In this document: one piece after another, positions 1-11,609 of the stretch
How positions within the stretch are numbered: the stretch's first letter is position 1
Layout: every line of letters begins with the position of its first letter
Source: Phoebastria nigripes
Lineage: Eukaryota; Chordata; Aves; Procellariiformes; Diomedeidae
Length of the DNA stretch: 64,000 nt
Assembly (NCBI GenBank): GCA_035582835.1
Contig: JAYKAV010002766.1
Span: 3,733,237-3,797,236 of the forward strand
Reading direction: 5' to 3'
Notes under the pieces: generated by a model
Told to the model about the DNA's origin: nothing
Databases searched by the model: none
What the model saw: only the letters and a program-made list of their open reading frames with translations
Position numbers and translations under genes: made by a program

Positions 1-3000
1 AGCATTATGTGAGGTACTGAAATTGTAGACTTTTTCTATCCACAGCAAAAAGCTGTTGCTGTTCACTGACTGCATTCGTTATCCAACACAAATCAGAAAG
101 CACAACTCTGGCTCCAGATCGGTGTTGGAAGGTGCTGGTAGGGGCATGTGTATCAGATTACCGAAAAAAAAAAGTTCGTGCAGCACTACCACTAGGCCAG
201 TACAGCTGGAGCATCTCCCAGCATATGGCAAGGGTTCATCAGGCAGAGTACAATAAGTTGTTAGCTCATTTTGCTCATTGTGGGAGAGAAGACAGATGGG
301 TAACTGCCCAGAACTGCTCCCTGTTATGCAAGCAAGAGAAAAGAGTACTTTTCTGAAGAAATAAAGGAAGAACTTAGAGAGAGCACATAATGAAGAAAGA
401 GTGAAATGACTGAGTAGTCCACCAATACTGGTATTCAAAGGAAAGATGAATCTATAGTGGGAAAACAACAGAAAGCAATCACTGGTATTCCCTTTTCATC
501 TGAACATCCCAACCTAGAGTAGGAAGCACGCACAAATTCTGCAGTGAATCTGAGACAAGAAATGGTGTTTGCAAGTATCTTTCAAATGCACATGTAAAGG
601 AACATGCAGCCTCAAAATGGTGAGTAGATGCTATGACTATTGAGAAAGTAATCAAAAAGGCAAAACTCTCTAGCAAAATACCCCAGGCTTCATTGTTTTT
701 ACCTCTTTTATTTCTGAGAATAGTGATTAATCAGAGAAGCACAGAGACACATCTGAAAATGTTTAACAGGACAAGTAAGCCAGACAATATTGTGATATAG
801 TTTGTAACATGGGACAATGAATCACTGAAAATACAGCTCTCCAGAAGAAATAATGATCAGAGAATACGCAACCAAGATGGACTGGAGAGAACATCTTTCG
901 TATCTTACTGACTACATCTGCCACTTGGTAGGATACAGGTGGTGTGTGCTAGTATGCCAGTACTGCAGGGAACCCATATTCTTTCTTTGAAAAACCTAAA
1001 ACTAAACACTGTACCAGTTTAATACGGGAGTATGAGTTCTATCAACAGCCTGTGTTCCCACACATCTTAGGAGTGGGTTTGATAGTGTGAAATCAAGCAG
1101 CTTACCTTGCCTTTGTTTCTTTAGCTCTAAAAGCCATACTCCTCTGTTTTGGGGCTACCTATCAGTCTCCTTTCTGCCTGCTCTGCTTTCTCACGCAGTG
1201 TTTCCCACCTAAACTGACTGCAGTTCCCTTGACAGCATCATCCCCTTTCAGCTCACATGTTTATCCTCACCCTCAGATCAAGACTCATTAGATCAAGATG
1301 AACAGACTATCAGTCTCATCCTTCTTTCCTTAGTGTAAAGGAGAGGGATTCTGTCAAAGCTCAACTTGCTATCTTCCACTCTGTAAGTACTGTTGTGGCT
1401 TTAACATTTCATACAGTCTGCTTCCAACATACCTCCAAAATTCTACCACATCAGCCAATGTAATTTTAGGCCACAGGCAAAAATAACGAGTTCATAGATA
1501 ACCGAGCATAAATTCAACTCTTTTGCTATAAAAATGGTTGTTCTGACTTCAAAATGGGAATAAATTCTTTTTAATTTAACCATAAGCCATTCTTCATAGT
1601 TAGCAAAAGGAGAATGCTTGGGCAACTGCAAAATCCACGTGGATTTCACCTGCTGCACAGAACATGCTAAGCACTAGTATTCAGAAAACCTTTGAAATAA
1701 ATTCAGTGAAATCCCTAAAAGAATAATAATAAACTGTTATGAAATAATCCCAGCTGGTTCCACAGAAAGTGATACGCTGCTTGAATTGAGCAGGATCTAC
1801 ATAATTCTTTACCTTCTATGACCTAGAATTTGTCTAAGTAAAAATACTACGAAGATAATATACTAACAACAGAAGACATAATCAGTTTCTCCAGAATAAA
1901 TCTAGACATTTAGTGAAGTTAGACCAAATGCTCCGTTTCACTAAAAATAGTAATTAACTAAAATTAAAAACATCAGTAAATGTAGACTTACACTTGGTCT
2001 TGTGCTCTGTCACAAAAGCCACAATAATCAGGATCATGTTGCAAAGTTCTACGCTCTCAGCAGATTTCTTCTTCTCCATTGATTTGCACAGTCACTTCCA
2101 CACTTGTTTTTTTTTACGGAAAACTTGGAATAATGCTAGGGTGCTATGGTGCAAAACCAGAATCTTTCTGGCTTCTCGTAAACCTGAACCCAATACAGCA
2201 TGGGAGTCCATCCCAATGGTACGGCTGCAGCAGTACTGAGAGAACTGCTAGAACCCCCATAAGCTGCTGCATACCCACCTCTGGCACTGTGCAGAAGTGT
2301 TAATTTGCCTTATCCCTGCAAATACCAGCACCGCAACAGTAACTGTGCAAAGGTCCCCATAGGTGATGTGACTAATGGACACAAACATATGTGGTCAGCT
2401 GTGCTGGTTTTGGCCCACGACATGAACGAAACTCCTCATTTTTTGACTCCCTTACATGCTTATGCTTGTGATTTTTTCAAACCTGTTCCACAGGTTGGTA
2501 TTTTAAGGACTTTTTCAGTCAACCTGGATTTTGCTGAGATTTCAAAAGTCCATAGAGTTCTTCAAATTATTTAAGTGCCAACACAGAATCTACTGTTTAT
2601 CAACTTTGAGTCACCCGAGGTCAACTTAAGTTTGAAATGTTAAGCCTCTCTGGCTTCCTCCCTCTCAATGAACTTCTCTTTTACCAGGCACCAGAGCAAT
2701 AAAACATCTTGACACCACTTAAATCTAGAATGGATAAAACGGTAATTTAAAAAAAAAATGGCTTCAGTATTTTAAAATAGATTCTTAAAAATCTTTTTTT
2801 TCCCTCTTAAAAATACAGTTATGTAAAATTAAATCAGAAATTATAATAATTTATATAAAGACCCTAAGTATAACTAAATGACATTTCAATAAGTAAATAA
2901 GAATATGTTCTATTAATGTGCCTCCTCAAATTTTAATGAGTTAAAGGGTACTAGATTTTTTTTTTTAATTGTGTGACGAAGCAGGCAAAAATCACCTTTA

Positions 3001-3968
3001 CTTCAGAGGCCAACTCAAGTGTTATAAATGTATCAGAATGTTATGTATCTTATATACTATTTTCATTACCAATTCTTTAGGGGTTTTGCATCAATAAATG
3101 CTTTTGGTTTAATTACTTTTGGGTTCAGTTAAGTGAAAAGAAGCAAAGAGATTTTTCTATCTGAAGAAATTGCACAAAGTTGAGGAACTTTCCACAAATT
3201 GAAAAAGCAAGAAAGCTGGTTTTCTGCTTTGTAGGTGTATGTAATATGCAGTTGAGAGAGGATCAGATCTGCTAATTCTAAAGCCATAAGCATGGGCCAG
3301 ATTTTGAAGACTGTTTAAGTCACTATAGTTGCAGGTACCTACAGGGATTTTTCGAGAACTGCTAAATGGGTACTGGAGTAGGAGTTCAAGTACGTTATGC
3401 CTAAACTGATCTAACTACAGGTTGCCATTAAAACAGATTGTCCTGCTCTCCTTGGACTCAGAATCTGTGTTGTCTTGTTTTCCTGACCATGCATCAAATT
3501 GCATGATGATATGATCAACGGGACTATCTCACTGATCTCATGGAAAAATAATCCCAGGATCCAACCCAGAAAGGGCTAAAAACCTTTGGCTACATCTGGC
3601 AGGCAGAGAACTGGAAAACTTAATTTGGCAGCAGCATGCAATTAGATTGGATTGCAAAGTGCACACTAGTTCCCAGACTCTGATTGCAATAGGGAAAAAA
3701 GCATATAGGTACACATGCTGCGTAAACTGTTCCATTCCTTTTGGAAACCTACTTTAAGATAGAATGTCTTACCTTCAGGAGGCATCCTTCTCTTTCCTAA
3801 CCATAAGTAGCCCAGAACTCTACCTGAGACCACATGCCTAATTTTCAGATGTCCAAATCACAAGAGAGAAACCCCATTCCAGTTATCTACAAATCTGGAC
3901 TATTACGACCAAGGGAAACACTATTTTTTCCAGTTAACATTTCCTATTTTATAAATGAACATGGTTTG

Positions 3969-3998
<30 letters not shown>
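3969..3998 (+). repeat. Poly(A) tract, 30 bases
   Basis: An uninterrupted run of about 30 A lies between AACATGGTTTG and GAGCTGGGC. There is no AATAAA just upstream and no recognisable retrocopy body, so this is more likely a simple homopolymer than the tail of a processed pseudogene. Its exact length is sensitive to sequencing error. Confidence 0.9.
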
Positions 3999-4002
<4 letters not shown>

Positions 4003-7000
4003 TGGGCAGTGTCACTTTTTCTTTTCACAGTTGAATTAATGGGAAAGAAAGAGCAAATAGGAAAAATCTGGTTTTGAGTTGGGTCTGGTTTAAAATTAGT
4101 TCTCAAAGGACTTTTACAGGAATTTATTACTTAAGAGTGTAGCATTCAAAGAAAGTGTCCATCAGAGCAATTGGTCACTCCAGCAGGATCACCAACTTCT
4201 CCTCATTGATTTCTCTGAGATTTTTATTGTCTGATAAAATGTAATTAAAGACTCTGATGGTGCCAATTAAAGACTTGAAGGAACTGAAGTTGGCATTCAC
4301 ATTATCACATGGTAAAACACAGCGATGCTGTAAACATCCATTAGCCATTACAGTTCTCATTAGTCCCTGAAAACAACTCATTAGTGTCCTTAGACATGAC
4401 AGACAAGTACAGTAAATGAGATAGATCTATCAATATATTCATTGTGTGCAAAATCAGGGCTTCCATCATCATATTCCACACAGTGACAATCAGAAGGTTA
4501 AATAAACCTTCTGCAAGAAATAAACATAAGATGCAGAGCATCTAGCCAGAGTGTAGAAAGATGCTATGTGAGAAACTATCAAAGACATCAGACATTTCAT
4601 TTATACATAGGGTAGGTTCCTCTGAGGTTCAGGTTGCTATGAACTGTCACAGTTGCTTAGCCAAGGCTAAATTTTATAAAACATATTGATTTAACTTAAA
4701 CTGCTGTAATTTACAAAGTTATTTCAGAACTGAGGGCTGTCAGTTTGTGGAATTCAATGCAGGCTTCCGGTTACCTATGTAAAACCTCAGTAGATCGATT
4801 AAGAGCTAGATACACACATCCAGGCATGATAAGGTCTATCACAGTGCACTAGTCATAATGCTGCACACTGCTAAAGATGCCAGTATTAGACCAACTACCA
4901 CTTTCCAACGTGAGACACTGAAGCTCTAACCACTACCAATCACATTCAGGGTACAGACACATACTTTCTCATATGAATATCTTTACTTACCAGCTATATT
5001 TCATTCTTCTTTCTCCCAGCTTCTCTGGACCTATGCTAGCTTCATGAACTCTTTTGACAAAAGCCTGTAACTAGACCCTTTCCTTGTACATCTGCTCCTT
5101 ACTACCGATTTCTGTATCTTTTTAACATTACACATTCACCTGTTCACAGCTTTCAGAGTTCTCAACTGAGAGGAACAGCTTTGCACATCATTGTGGGAAA
5201 ACTCTACAAAGTCTTCTGCTGGAGTGCAGCGCAATCAGAAAAGCAAAACAATTGTTGGGATCCATCCAGAATGAGATAGAAACCAACAGTGCTAATATTA
5301 ACGCCACTGTTTAAATCAATAGTGTATGGCCTCGCCCAGAATACCGGTTTCATTTTTGTTTGCTTTATCTCAGAAACAACACAGCAGGAAGAGAAAGAAT
5401 TCAAAACAGGTCACAAAAATGGTGCCAGGCCAGCATGAATTTAACTACAAGGCATAATTAGAAACTGGGTCTGCTTAGTGCAGAAGGAAAAAGATTTCAT
5501 GCAGTTATACAAAACAACAAACTGCATAGGGAGTAAAACAAGAATTCCCACTTACTGCATCTGGGAATACAAGAACACGATAAATAAATCTGAAAAGCAA
5601 CTAGTACCTTTAATGCAATCTTTAAAAAAAAGGGGGGTTGGGGAATGAACAAAATTGCACATAAAATTCAGTAGGGCATAACACAAGAGATATTGCTATG
5701 GATAAAGAAAACATCTGCAAATGAAGGGCTGGTAGCACCAGTGACGTTGTGATGACTCAGACATAATTTAGAGACCATAGCTATGCCAGGCTGAATGATT
5801 GTTCTAGAAATTTGAGATAGAGGAGAATCTGGCCTCTGAAACTATTCTAGCTGTTCAGTGTAGGAAAGGGTATGGCAATTCCACAGGTGCAGAAAGCATA
5901 TGCTGTAGCCCTCTCTGTAAGGATAAAGATGGTGATCTCCACAGACCTGGTGCATCGGGCTGGTAACAAGTCTGTAACTACTGAAAGCACAAATGAGACT
6001 TTTCCTTCAGGTTCCCACGCTTGCAAGAAAGCCACATGATGGGTGTTTCTGTGTACATCTGTTAGCTTCTCCTCTGTGTTCAAATGGGAAAACATAAATT
6101 GGATTTTTGCCATTCTTTGTACAGTGGAATATATTTTAAATGCATCACATGTTTATAAGACATTTTAAAAGTACCACCCACATGTTTCAGAATGGTCTTA
6201 TTTAATGTGGGTGCAGACAATTTCTACACCTTGTCCACCACTAAGTCTCTTGCAACAGCAGGGGTTCTAGCAACAGTCAGCTTACCATAGTATGAGAGGT
6301 AAGTCCTGATTCAAAAGCAAAGATGCAGTCATTCTAAATCATTTTAACACTATGTACTCCAGCAGTAATAGAACAAAAAGTGTTCAAGGAATACTGTGAC
6401 CTTACTGCCCCCTATTCTGAAGCTTAGAAAATTACAACTTTCCCTGAACTATACATTCTAAATAGTTCAGCAGGGACAGGAAAGAATTCACCTGAAAAGG
6501 AAATGGCAGTGGAGATGTGGTTTCTCTTAGTTCCATAAAATTGTCATTCCTACATGCTATCTGTATTCCCTTGTGGGAAGGGCTTGTGGCCACTTTATGC
6601 AGAAAGCACTGTGGGGAATGAGCTCATTTTTATCCCGAACTAGTCTTTGTAACTCTTTGGAAAAATAGGTTAGCAACATCCAGACACAACCAACTAAATA
6701 GACCCAAGATGCACACGGTATATCACTCAAACACTTCATATCATACTGGGGTGTATTTCTCTTCTTGACAGAATATATTATATAGTCATTCATGCAATAA
6801 GGACCTCAGGAAAAAGTCCAAGGATTATACATTTTTCCATATTTGCTTTTTCCCCCCCTCTGTAAATATCTACTAGCACGTCAGTTGCATCCGTTACTTC
6901 TTTTTTTCTACCACTGTTGGCCCGCTCACCATCATCAGTTCATGTGGCCAAAAGGTAAAAGGTTAGTACACGCTGCAGCAGAGGTACCATCCAAGTAGCT

Positions 7001-7403
7001 TAACTGAGAATATATGGGACTATTTCTTTTGAACTACTGAGTGCTCTGTGCATTTAAAGAATTGAGGGTGCTCAGCAATTTATACAGCAAGAATGGGATT
7101 CAAGATCTCAAGGTCCATATTGTGTAAGAGAAATGGATATTCATAGACACATCCACACACTCGGTCTATTTCAAACGATTTCAATTTCCCTGCCAGCTTA
7201 TTGGACTCTATCTGGGAACTGATTTGTTTATTCTATTTGTTATTATAGGAAACAATAAACCCAAATTTAGCTATTGTTTATTCTTTATGTTCAAACTCAG
7301 ATGTTACGAACACAGAGCTACCAGAGGAGAAGCATCTTAGGTTTATTAAATACATCCTTTTGGGTTTGGTGGGTTTTTTTGGCCTACGTTTCAGTAAACA
7401 ACT

Positions 7404-7417
7404 GGGGGGGGGGGGGG
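7404..7417 (+). repeat. Poly(G) tract, 14 bases
   Basis: Fourteen consecutive G interrupt otherwise AT-rich DNA just before GAAGAACC. On the other strand this is poly(C). Such tracts are unstable, stall polymerases and can form intermolecular G-quadruplexes. No repeat family is evident around it. Confidence 0.9.
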
Positions 7418-8505
7418 AAGAACCATGCAACAAACTGAACAGTCCTTTCCCAACAAAAAGCATTTGAGCCTAGCATCCACCTCTTCTATCTGTCCATAAC
7501 AGAATCCCTAACCTCTAAACAGTGAATGTGAAATAAATTAACATTACCAAAACATTCACTGGCATTTGCTCAGCACACTGCTCAGACCCTAGTTGCACGA
7601 GTACCGGGACTAGGAGAATACCTGTAAAAACCAACAGGTACATTTGATATTGAGATTAATCAGAATAACCTTGGCGTTATGGGGTTATTTCTTTGTAAGT
7701 GTATTTGGTAAGTGTATTTCCTTCAAGGTATTTCAGACTCCAGCATGGCAATTCTTCACCCCTAGTTTCCTTTCTCTTCCTGTCCAAATTACACCAAGTG
7801 GAATGACATCAATATTGTTGATTCTACAGGCAGTTAACTGACGTGGCAGTTACATTTACTTAATAAATCATGGTAGCAGCAACTGATTTTACACTCACAT
7901 TGAACTGTTTCTTATTTTTAAAATTAGAAGAATTAGCTTTTGAGTAAAATGTCATTTTTTCACAAAATCTATGATAATTTTTTTAATACAGAAACCAGTT
8001 CTCCTCACACTCTCTTCTTTCATCAAAAAAAGTCTTAAATTTTAAGTACAACTCATATCAGAAACAATCCTAGTGCACAATCCTAATTCACAATTAAGTG
8101 AATTAATGCCAAGTTGATTAGAATGCTTGTAAGAACACATAATTTGGGGGATGAACAATGACAGATTCATTACTTTCCTTTTTAACTAGTAAACATGTTT
8201 ACTCTTTCCTCTAGGAGTTTTCCTTGTTTTCTGTTTTAGAATTTTTCCTCATAATGCAAATATCCCTCCCCTTCCCTGCTCCCAGCCTCACATATTTTGC
8301 CTATATTCGTTACACACAAAAATTTCTATGCCAGTTATCCCATGAGCAAGAACTTCCCAAATAAAGTAAAGCATGAACAAACTACTTTTCTTATATCAAA
8401 ACATATTAGGCAGACCTCACAGCCTCTTTGTCGGATTTTGAAGGGGATTCTGGANGAAAAATGAAGCTTAGGTTTTGAGCAAATGTAATTTCAGAAGGTG
8501 GAATC

Positions 8506-8870
8506 ACAGCTTAAGAAACTCTCCAGAGAATTTTCTTGATGCAAAGCTAACAAGACTTTGTGATAATTTCTTAGGAACTGGCCTCATTCCAAGTTGGATT
8601 TTAAACACAGATTATAAAGCAAACACCATCCCCCACAAGTATTAAGAAAGAAGAAAATAACAGAATGGGGGCTGCAGAAATGGTCTCTATTGTGGGACCA
8701 AAACCCGTCAATCAAGCAGGTTGACAGGCATCAGAGATTGACAGACAGGGCCTCTCTCTTGACTTCAGTTATCTGGGGGAATGGGAAAAGTGTCTGCAAG
8801 AACATGTTAAATTGCCAAAGTCATTACCAGTCACCAATTACCAAAGAAAAGATAACAAGGTGTATTTTAG
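8506..8870. promoter_or_regulatory. Candidate conserved noncoding (enhancer-like) element 1
   Basis: This stretch is richer in recognisable transcription-factor words than its surroundings. Two TGACAG cores (8722-8727 and 8739-8744) match the TALE homeodomain (MEIS/TGIF) site and lie 17 bases apart on the same strand. Nearby are two GATAA words, AATCAAG and CTTGATG. No frame codes through it. Calling it an enhancer is inference from word density alone; cross-species alignment would decide. Confidence 0.22.
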
Positions 8871-10305
8871 AAAAATCGATGCAACAACATGCATTTCAAT
8901 AAAGCGAGTTTTTCAGAACTTTAAAAAACAAAATGAACTATTTAGGGAATACATGATGGTTTTTTCATAGAATACCAAGCACTTTACTATGCCAGCAGGC
9001 TTTGGAGATTCATCACTATTCTCTCTATATTTTGTATTGGGGCCAGAGGTCAACCAACAAATATTTCCCTTTGTCTCTTCTCAGGCTTAACCTAAAGAAA
9101 GAGAGTAAGCTCTGTATCCCAATGATTAAATCTAGGTTCTATCCTTGGCAAACTACAGTCCAAAAGCCATTTTGGTTCCCAAGTGCATTTATTCTAGTTG
9201 CAGGAGTAAATTCTATTATATGTTAATAAGTTACAAAAAAAGACCAAAGGACCTTGATATTTACTGCCAGATTTGATTTTTTCATTCACCCCGGCTGAAA
9301 AGGCCCCTTATGAATTGTGTCGGACCCACTGCAAAATCTTTAGACAGGCTGCCTAAGCTTGGAATACCACATTTCTCTCGCATCACCCTATTCAAAATTT
9401 TTCTGTAGCCGTGACCTCAGTCAAGTGAAATGAAATTTCTTCTGACAGAAAAATTAAGAAGCCTGCAACTAAGGCTCTGAGAAAATAAAGCCTTTGCTGC
9501 GATGGAAGGAGGCAGCCCCCTTGTTTCTGTCACCTTCCTTCTGCCAGCACAATCAAGAAAAAAGCAAGACAACCCTTTTCAACATAAATAAAAGTGTTCA
9601 CTTATCATGAATTAAAGTGTACTTGCCTTCATATTTTCCAAGCTCTCATAACAGTAATTCAATAACATTGCAAATATGTTGAACACATAAAATGAATTAA
9701 TTTTTTCTAGATTGCTGCCCACTTATTGTTCATTGAATTATTCCAAGTGCTATCCTTCTTTTAATTTAGCTGGCATTAGGTGGTTCACTTTCAGGAGCTG
9801 CCTCCACTTTCAGTGGAAACAAAAGGAGGTTTTCTATTACTACTGTTTCAGCTATGACCTGTTAAGAATACGATTATGGTCTACAGTGGATGCACAGACA
9901 GCACTGAATTCAAAAGTGTCCTCGTAGGCATCATATCTCTCTCCTACTGTGTCCAACAACACACGACATATCCCGTATCAGTTTCTGCACCCTCCATGAT
10001 GGCCCATGGAGGGAAGTATGGAAACTGCTGCTCCAGGCTTTACTTGCATACCTCTTGGGTAGCTCCTCAGGCTTGCAGTGGCTTCTATTAATCTTTCTGA
10101 CATGTAATTTTTGTGGCTTTTTTTAAAAAGAAAAAAAAGTACTCTACAGTCCAGTTTGATGATCACACACACATCTTACACCCTTTAATTCCTGCAGCTC
10201 TCTCAAATGATTCTTTTGGACAACGTACAGTAAGGAACATAACACTTCACCTCAAGAGCTACTTGTATCCATGTGTATCACATATCAGACCATATCTCTG
10301 TGTTT
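8871..10305. other. Anonymous single-copy DNA around candidate element 2
   Basis: Apart from the candidate regulatory block described separately, nothing recognisable is present. The short frames at 9002-9226 and 9712-10091 show no motif. The stretch ends where the terminal repeat of a minus-strand CR1 begins. Confidence 0.5.
9265..9640. promoter_or_regulatory. Candidate conserved noncoding element 2
   Basis: This is a moderately GC-richer block that keeps several CpGs (for example around 9290, 9322, 9379 and 9409) in an otherwise CpG-poor window. It also has an ACAAGGG/CCCTTGTTTCTG SOX-like word near 9520 and AATTAA cores near 9450 and 9610. No open frame runs through it and no repeat is recognised. 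CpG retention can reflect constraint on noncoding DNA, but this is an impression by eye and not a measured conservation score. Confidence 0.18.
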
Positions 10306-10676
10306 TCATAGAATCACAGAACTGTAAAATAAGTTAGGTTGGAAGGGAAGGGACCTCTGGAGGTCATCTAGTCCCACCCCTTGCTCAAAGCAGGTCTAAT
10401 CAGATCAGCTTGCTCAGGGACCTGTCTCGTCAAGTCTTCTGAACACCTCCAAGGATGAAAATTCACCCACAGGGTTAAAAAAAAAAAAAAAAAAGCAGCA
10501 TTTTACTGCATTTAAGTGGAATGTCCCATGTTCCAACTTGTGTCCATTGCCTCTCATTGCTTCTCATCCTGTTGCTGTGCACCCTTGAGAAGAGTCTGTC
10601 TCTGCCTCCTTTGTATCCTCTAGTCAGGTAGTTGTAGACAACAGTAAGGTTTTCCCTTAGCCTTCTCCTCTTAGAA
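10306..10676 (-). mobile_element. CR1 LINE 3' fragment, minus strand, internally deleted
   Basis: Read on the minus strand, this ends in the CR1 3' terminus (TCTGTGATTCTATGA-like, at 10306-10320). Before it lies the familiar tail in which a ggaagggacc word is followed by a ctctggaggtcatc word on the plus strand. Further in, 10495-10676 encodes on the minus strand the C-terminal region of the CR1 ORF2 protein, with words such as RRRLRENL and KGGRDRLFSRV, and stops. An A18 run (10477-10494, T18 on the element's own strand) sits where tens of bases of the usual CR1 body appear to be missing. It is a dead, 5'-truncated copy. The 5' edge near 10676 is approximate, because the sequence fades into AT-rich DNA. 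Confidence 0.9.
10477..10494 (+). repeat. Poly(A), 18 bases, inside the CR1 fragment
   Basis: This A18 run interrupts the CR1 body. CR1 copies often carry a short A-rich stretch in this area, so an expanded internal tract next to a deletion is a simpler explanation than insertion of another retroelement. Confidence 0.85.
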
Positions 10677-11585
10677 TAATTTTTAAAATTATTTAAATAA
10701 AAGACTAAACACAGCATTGAAGTTCCTAGCTCTTGACTCACTAGTATTAGGACAAAAATATTCAGAACACTTACTTTTACAGTGAAGGGGGAAAAAATCC
10801 AAGACGACTGAAAATGGCTCGCAGAAGACCTCTCAGAATCATTCAACTCAAGAGCAAACAATGACTTAACTAGCTGAATTAATTAGCTGAATCACAGGCA
10901 AGGGACCATAAATGCTCCCATATTTCTAACAGTAACCTTGTATGGATGTGGATTCAGAAGAACACGAGCATTAGTTCTCCTGAACACCAGAAAAATGCCT
11001 GTATAGAAAGCACCTAAATCCTGCTTAAGCTCTACTTTGTTGGCTTAAACTTGTACTGGTCATCTCTAGCAGAAAGACGTCCCCAGAGTTTTAACCTCGA
11101 GTTGACTAGCTCCTTTTAACACATATGACCCTGATCTTCAAAAGGGAAGCCATCTCTGACACTCACTATTAAAGCTGAACAAATGCCAAAACCAACACCC
11201 ATTTCATCATAGCGGAAGAAGAATAAGATATTAATTCTGAAAATGCTTTCTACTGATATTTTTCTTAACTTTCAAGACACCTTTATTTTTAAAGAAACTT
11301 AGGTGGAATAGAGACTGATTTTCAGTGGCATGTCTGCACAGTGACTTTGGGGGCAGATTTGCTTACAGCTAGTCTGATATATGTGGGAACAGGTCTGTAT
11401 TCTAAAGAGTCAATTATTATTGTGGCAGGTAAACAATTTTTTAAAATAAAAAAATTGCACAATGTACGCAGAGCTGAGTTTTCAGAATGCTCACATGTAC
11501 TGACCACAATTAAGCCGTTAATCTGACCTCAATCAACAACAGAACCACTACAGAAATTCCATCCACCGTGCAGTTTTATATACTT

Positions 11586-11609
11586 AATATAAATTTTAAT
11601 ATAAATTTT
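11586..11609 (+). repeat. 12-bp unit, two exact tandem copies
   Basis: AATATAAATTTT is present twice head to tail. It is a short slippage duplication in AT-rich DNA, with no implied function. Confidence 0.85.

Larger units (their letters stand above)
1..8505. other. Anonymous AT-rich single-copy DNA, no gene recognised
   Basis: No open frame here exceeds about 130 codons, and none reads like a known domain. The longest, on the minus strand at 79-468, is low in complexity and has no recognisable motif. I see no splice-bounded exon that I can defend, no RNA gene and no recognisable transposon. Short homopolymers (A30 at 3969-3998, G14 at 7404-7417) are listed separately. The stretch is consistent with intron or intergenic DNA. 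Very old, decayed repeats could be present and would not be visible by eye. Confidence 0.6.

Noticed and set aside
79..468. 129-codon minus-strand open frame
   Set aside because: Composition follows local simple sequence, it contains no recognisable domain, and no splice or promoter context supports it.
2397..2415. TGTGCTGGTTTTGGC resembling the first bases of LTR A
   Set aside because: The match stops after about 16 bases and no later LTR words follow, so chance is the simplest explanation.
3500..3540. ATGATGA followed by CTGA, snoRNA-like
   Set aside because: Boxes are only about 30 bases apart, far too close for a guide RNA.
3834..3998. Processed pseudogene ending in the A30 tract
   Set aside because: No poly(A) signal, no coding similarity and no flanking duplication could be found upstream.
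5745..5845. Possible C/D-box snoRNA (GTGATGA ... CTGAA ... CTGA)
   Set aside because: No terminal stem pairs the two ends, and the internal boxes are poorly spaced.
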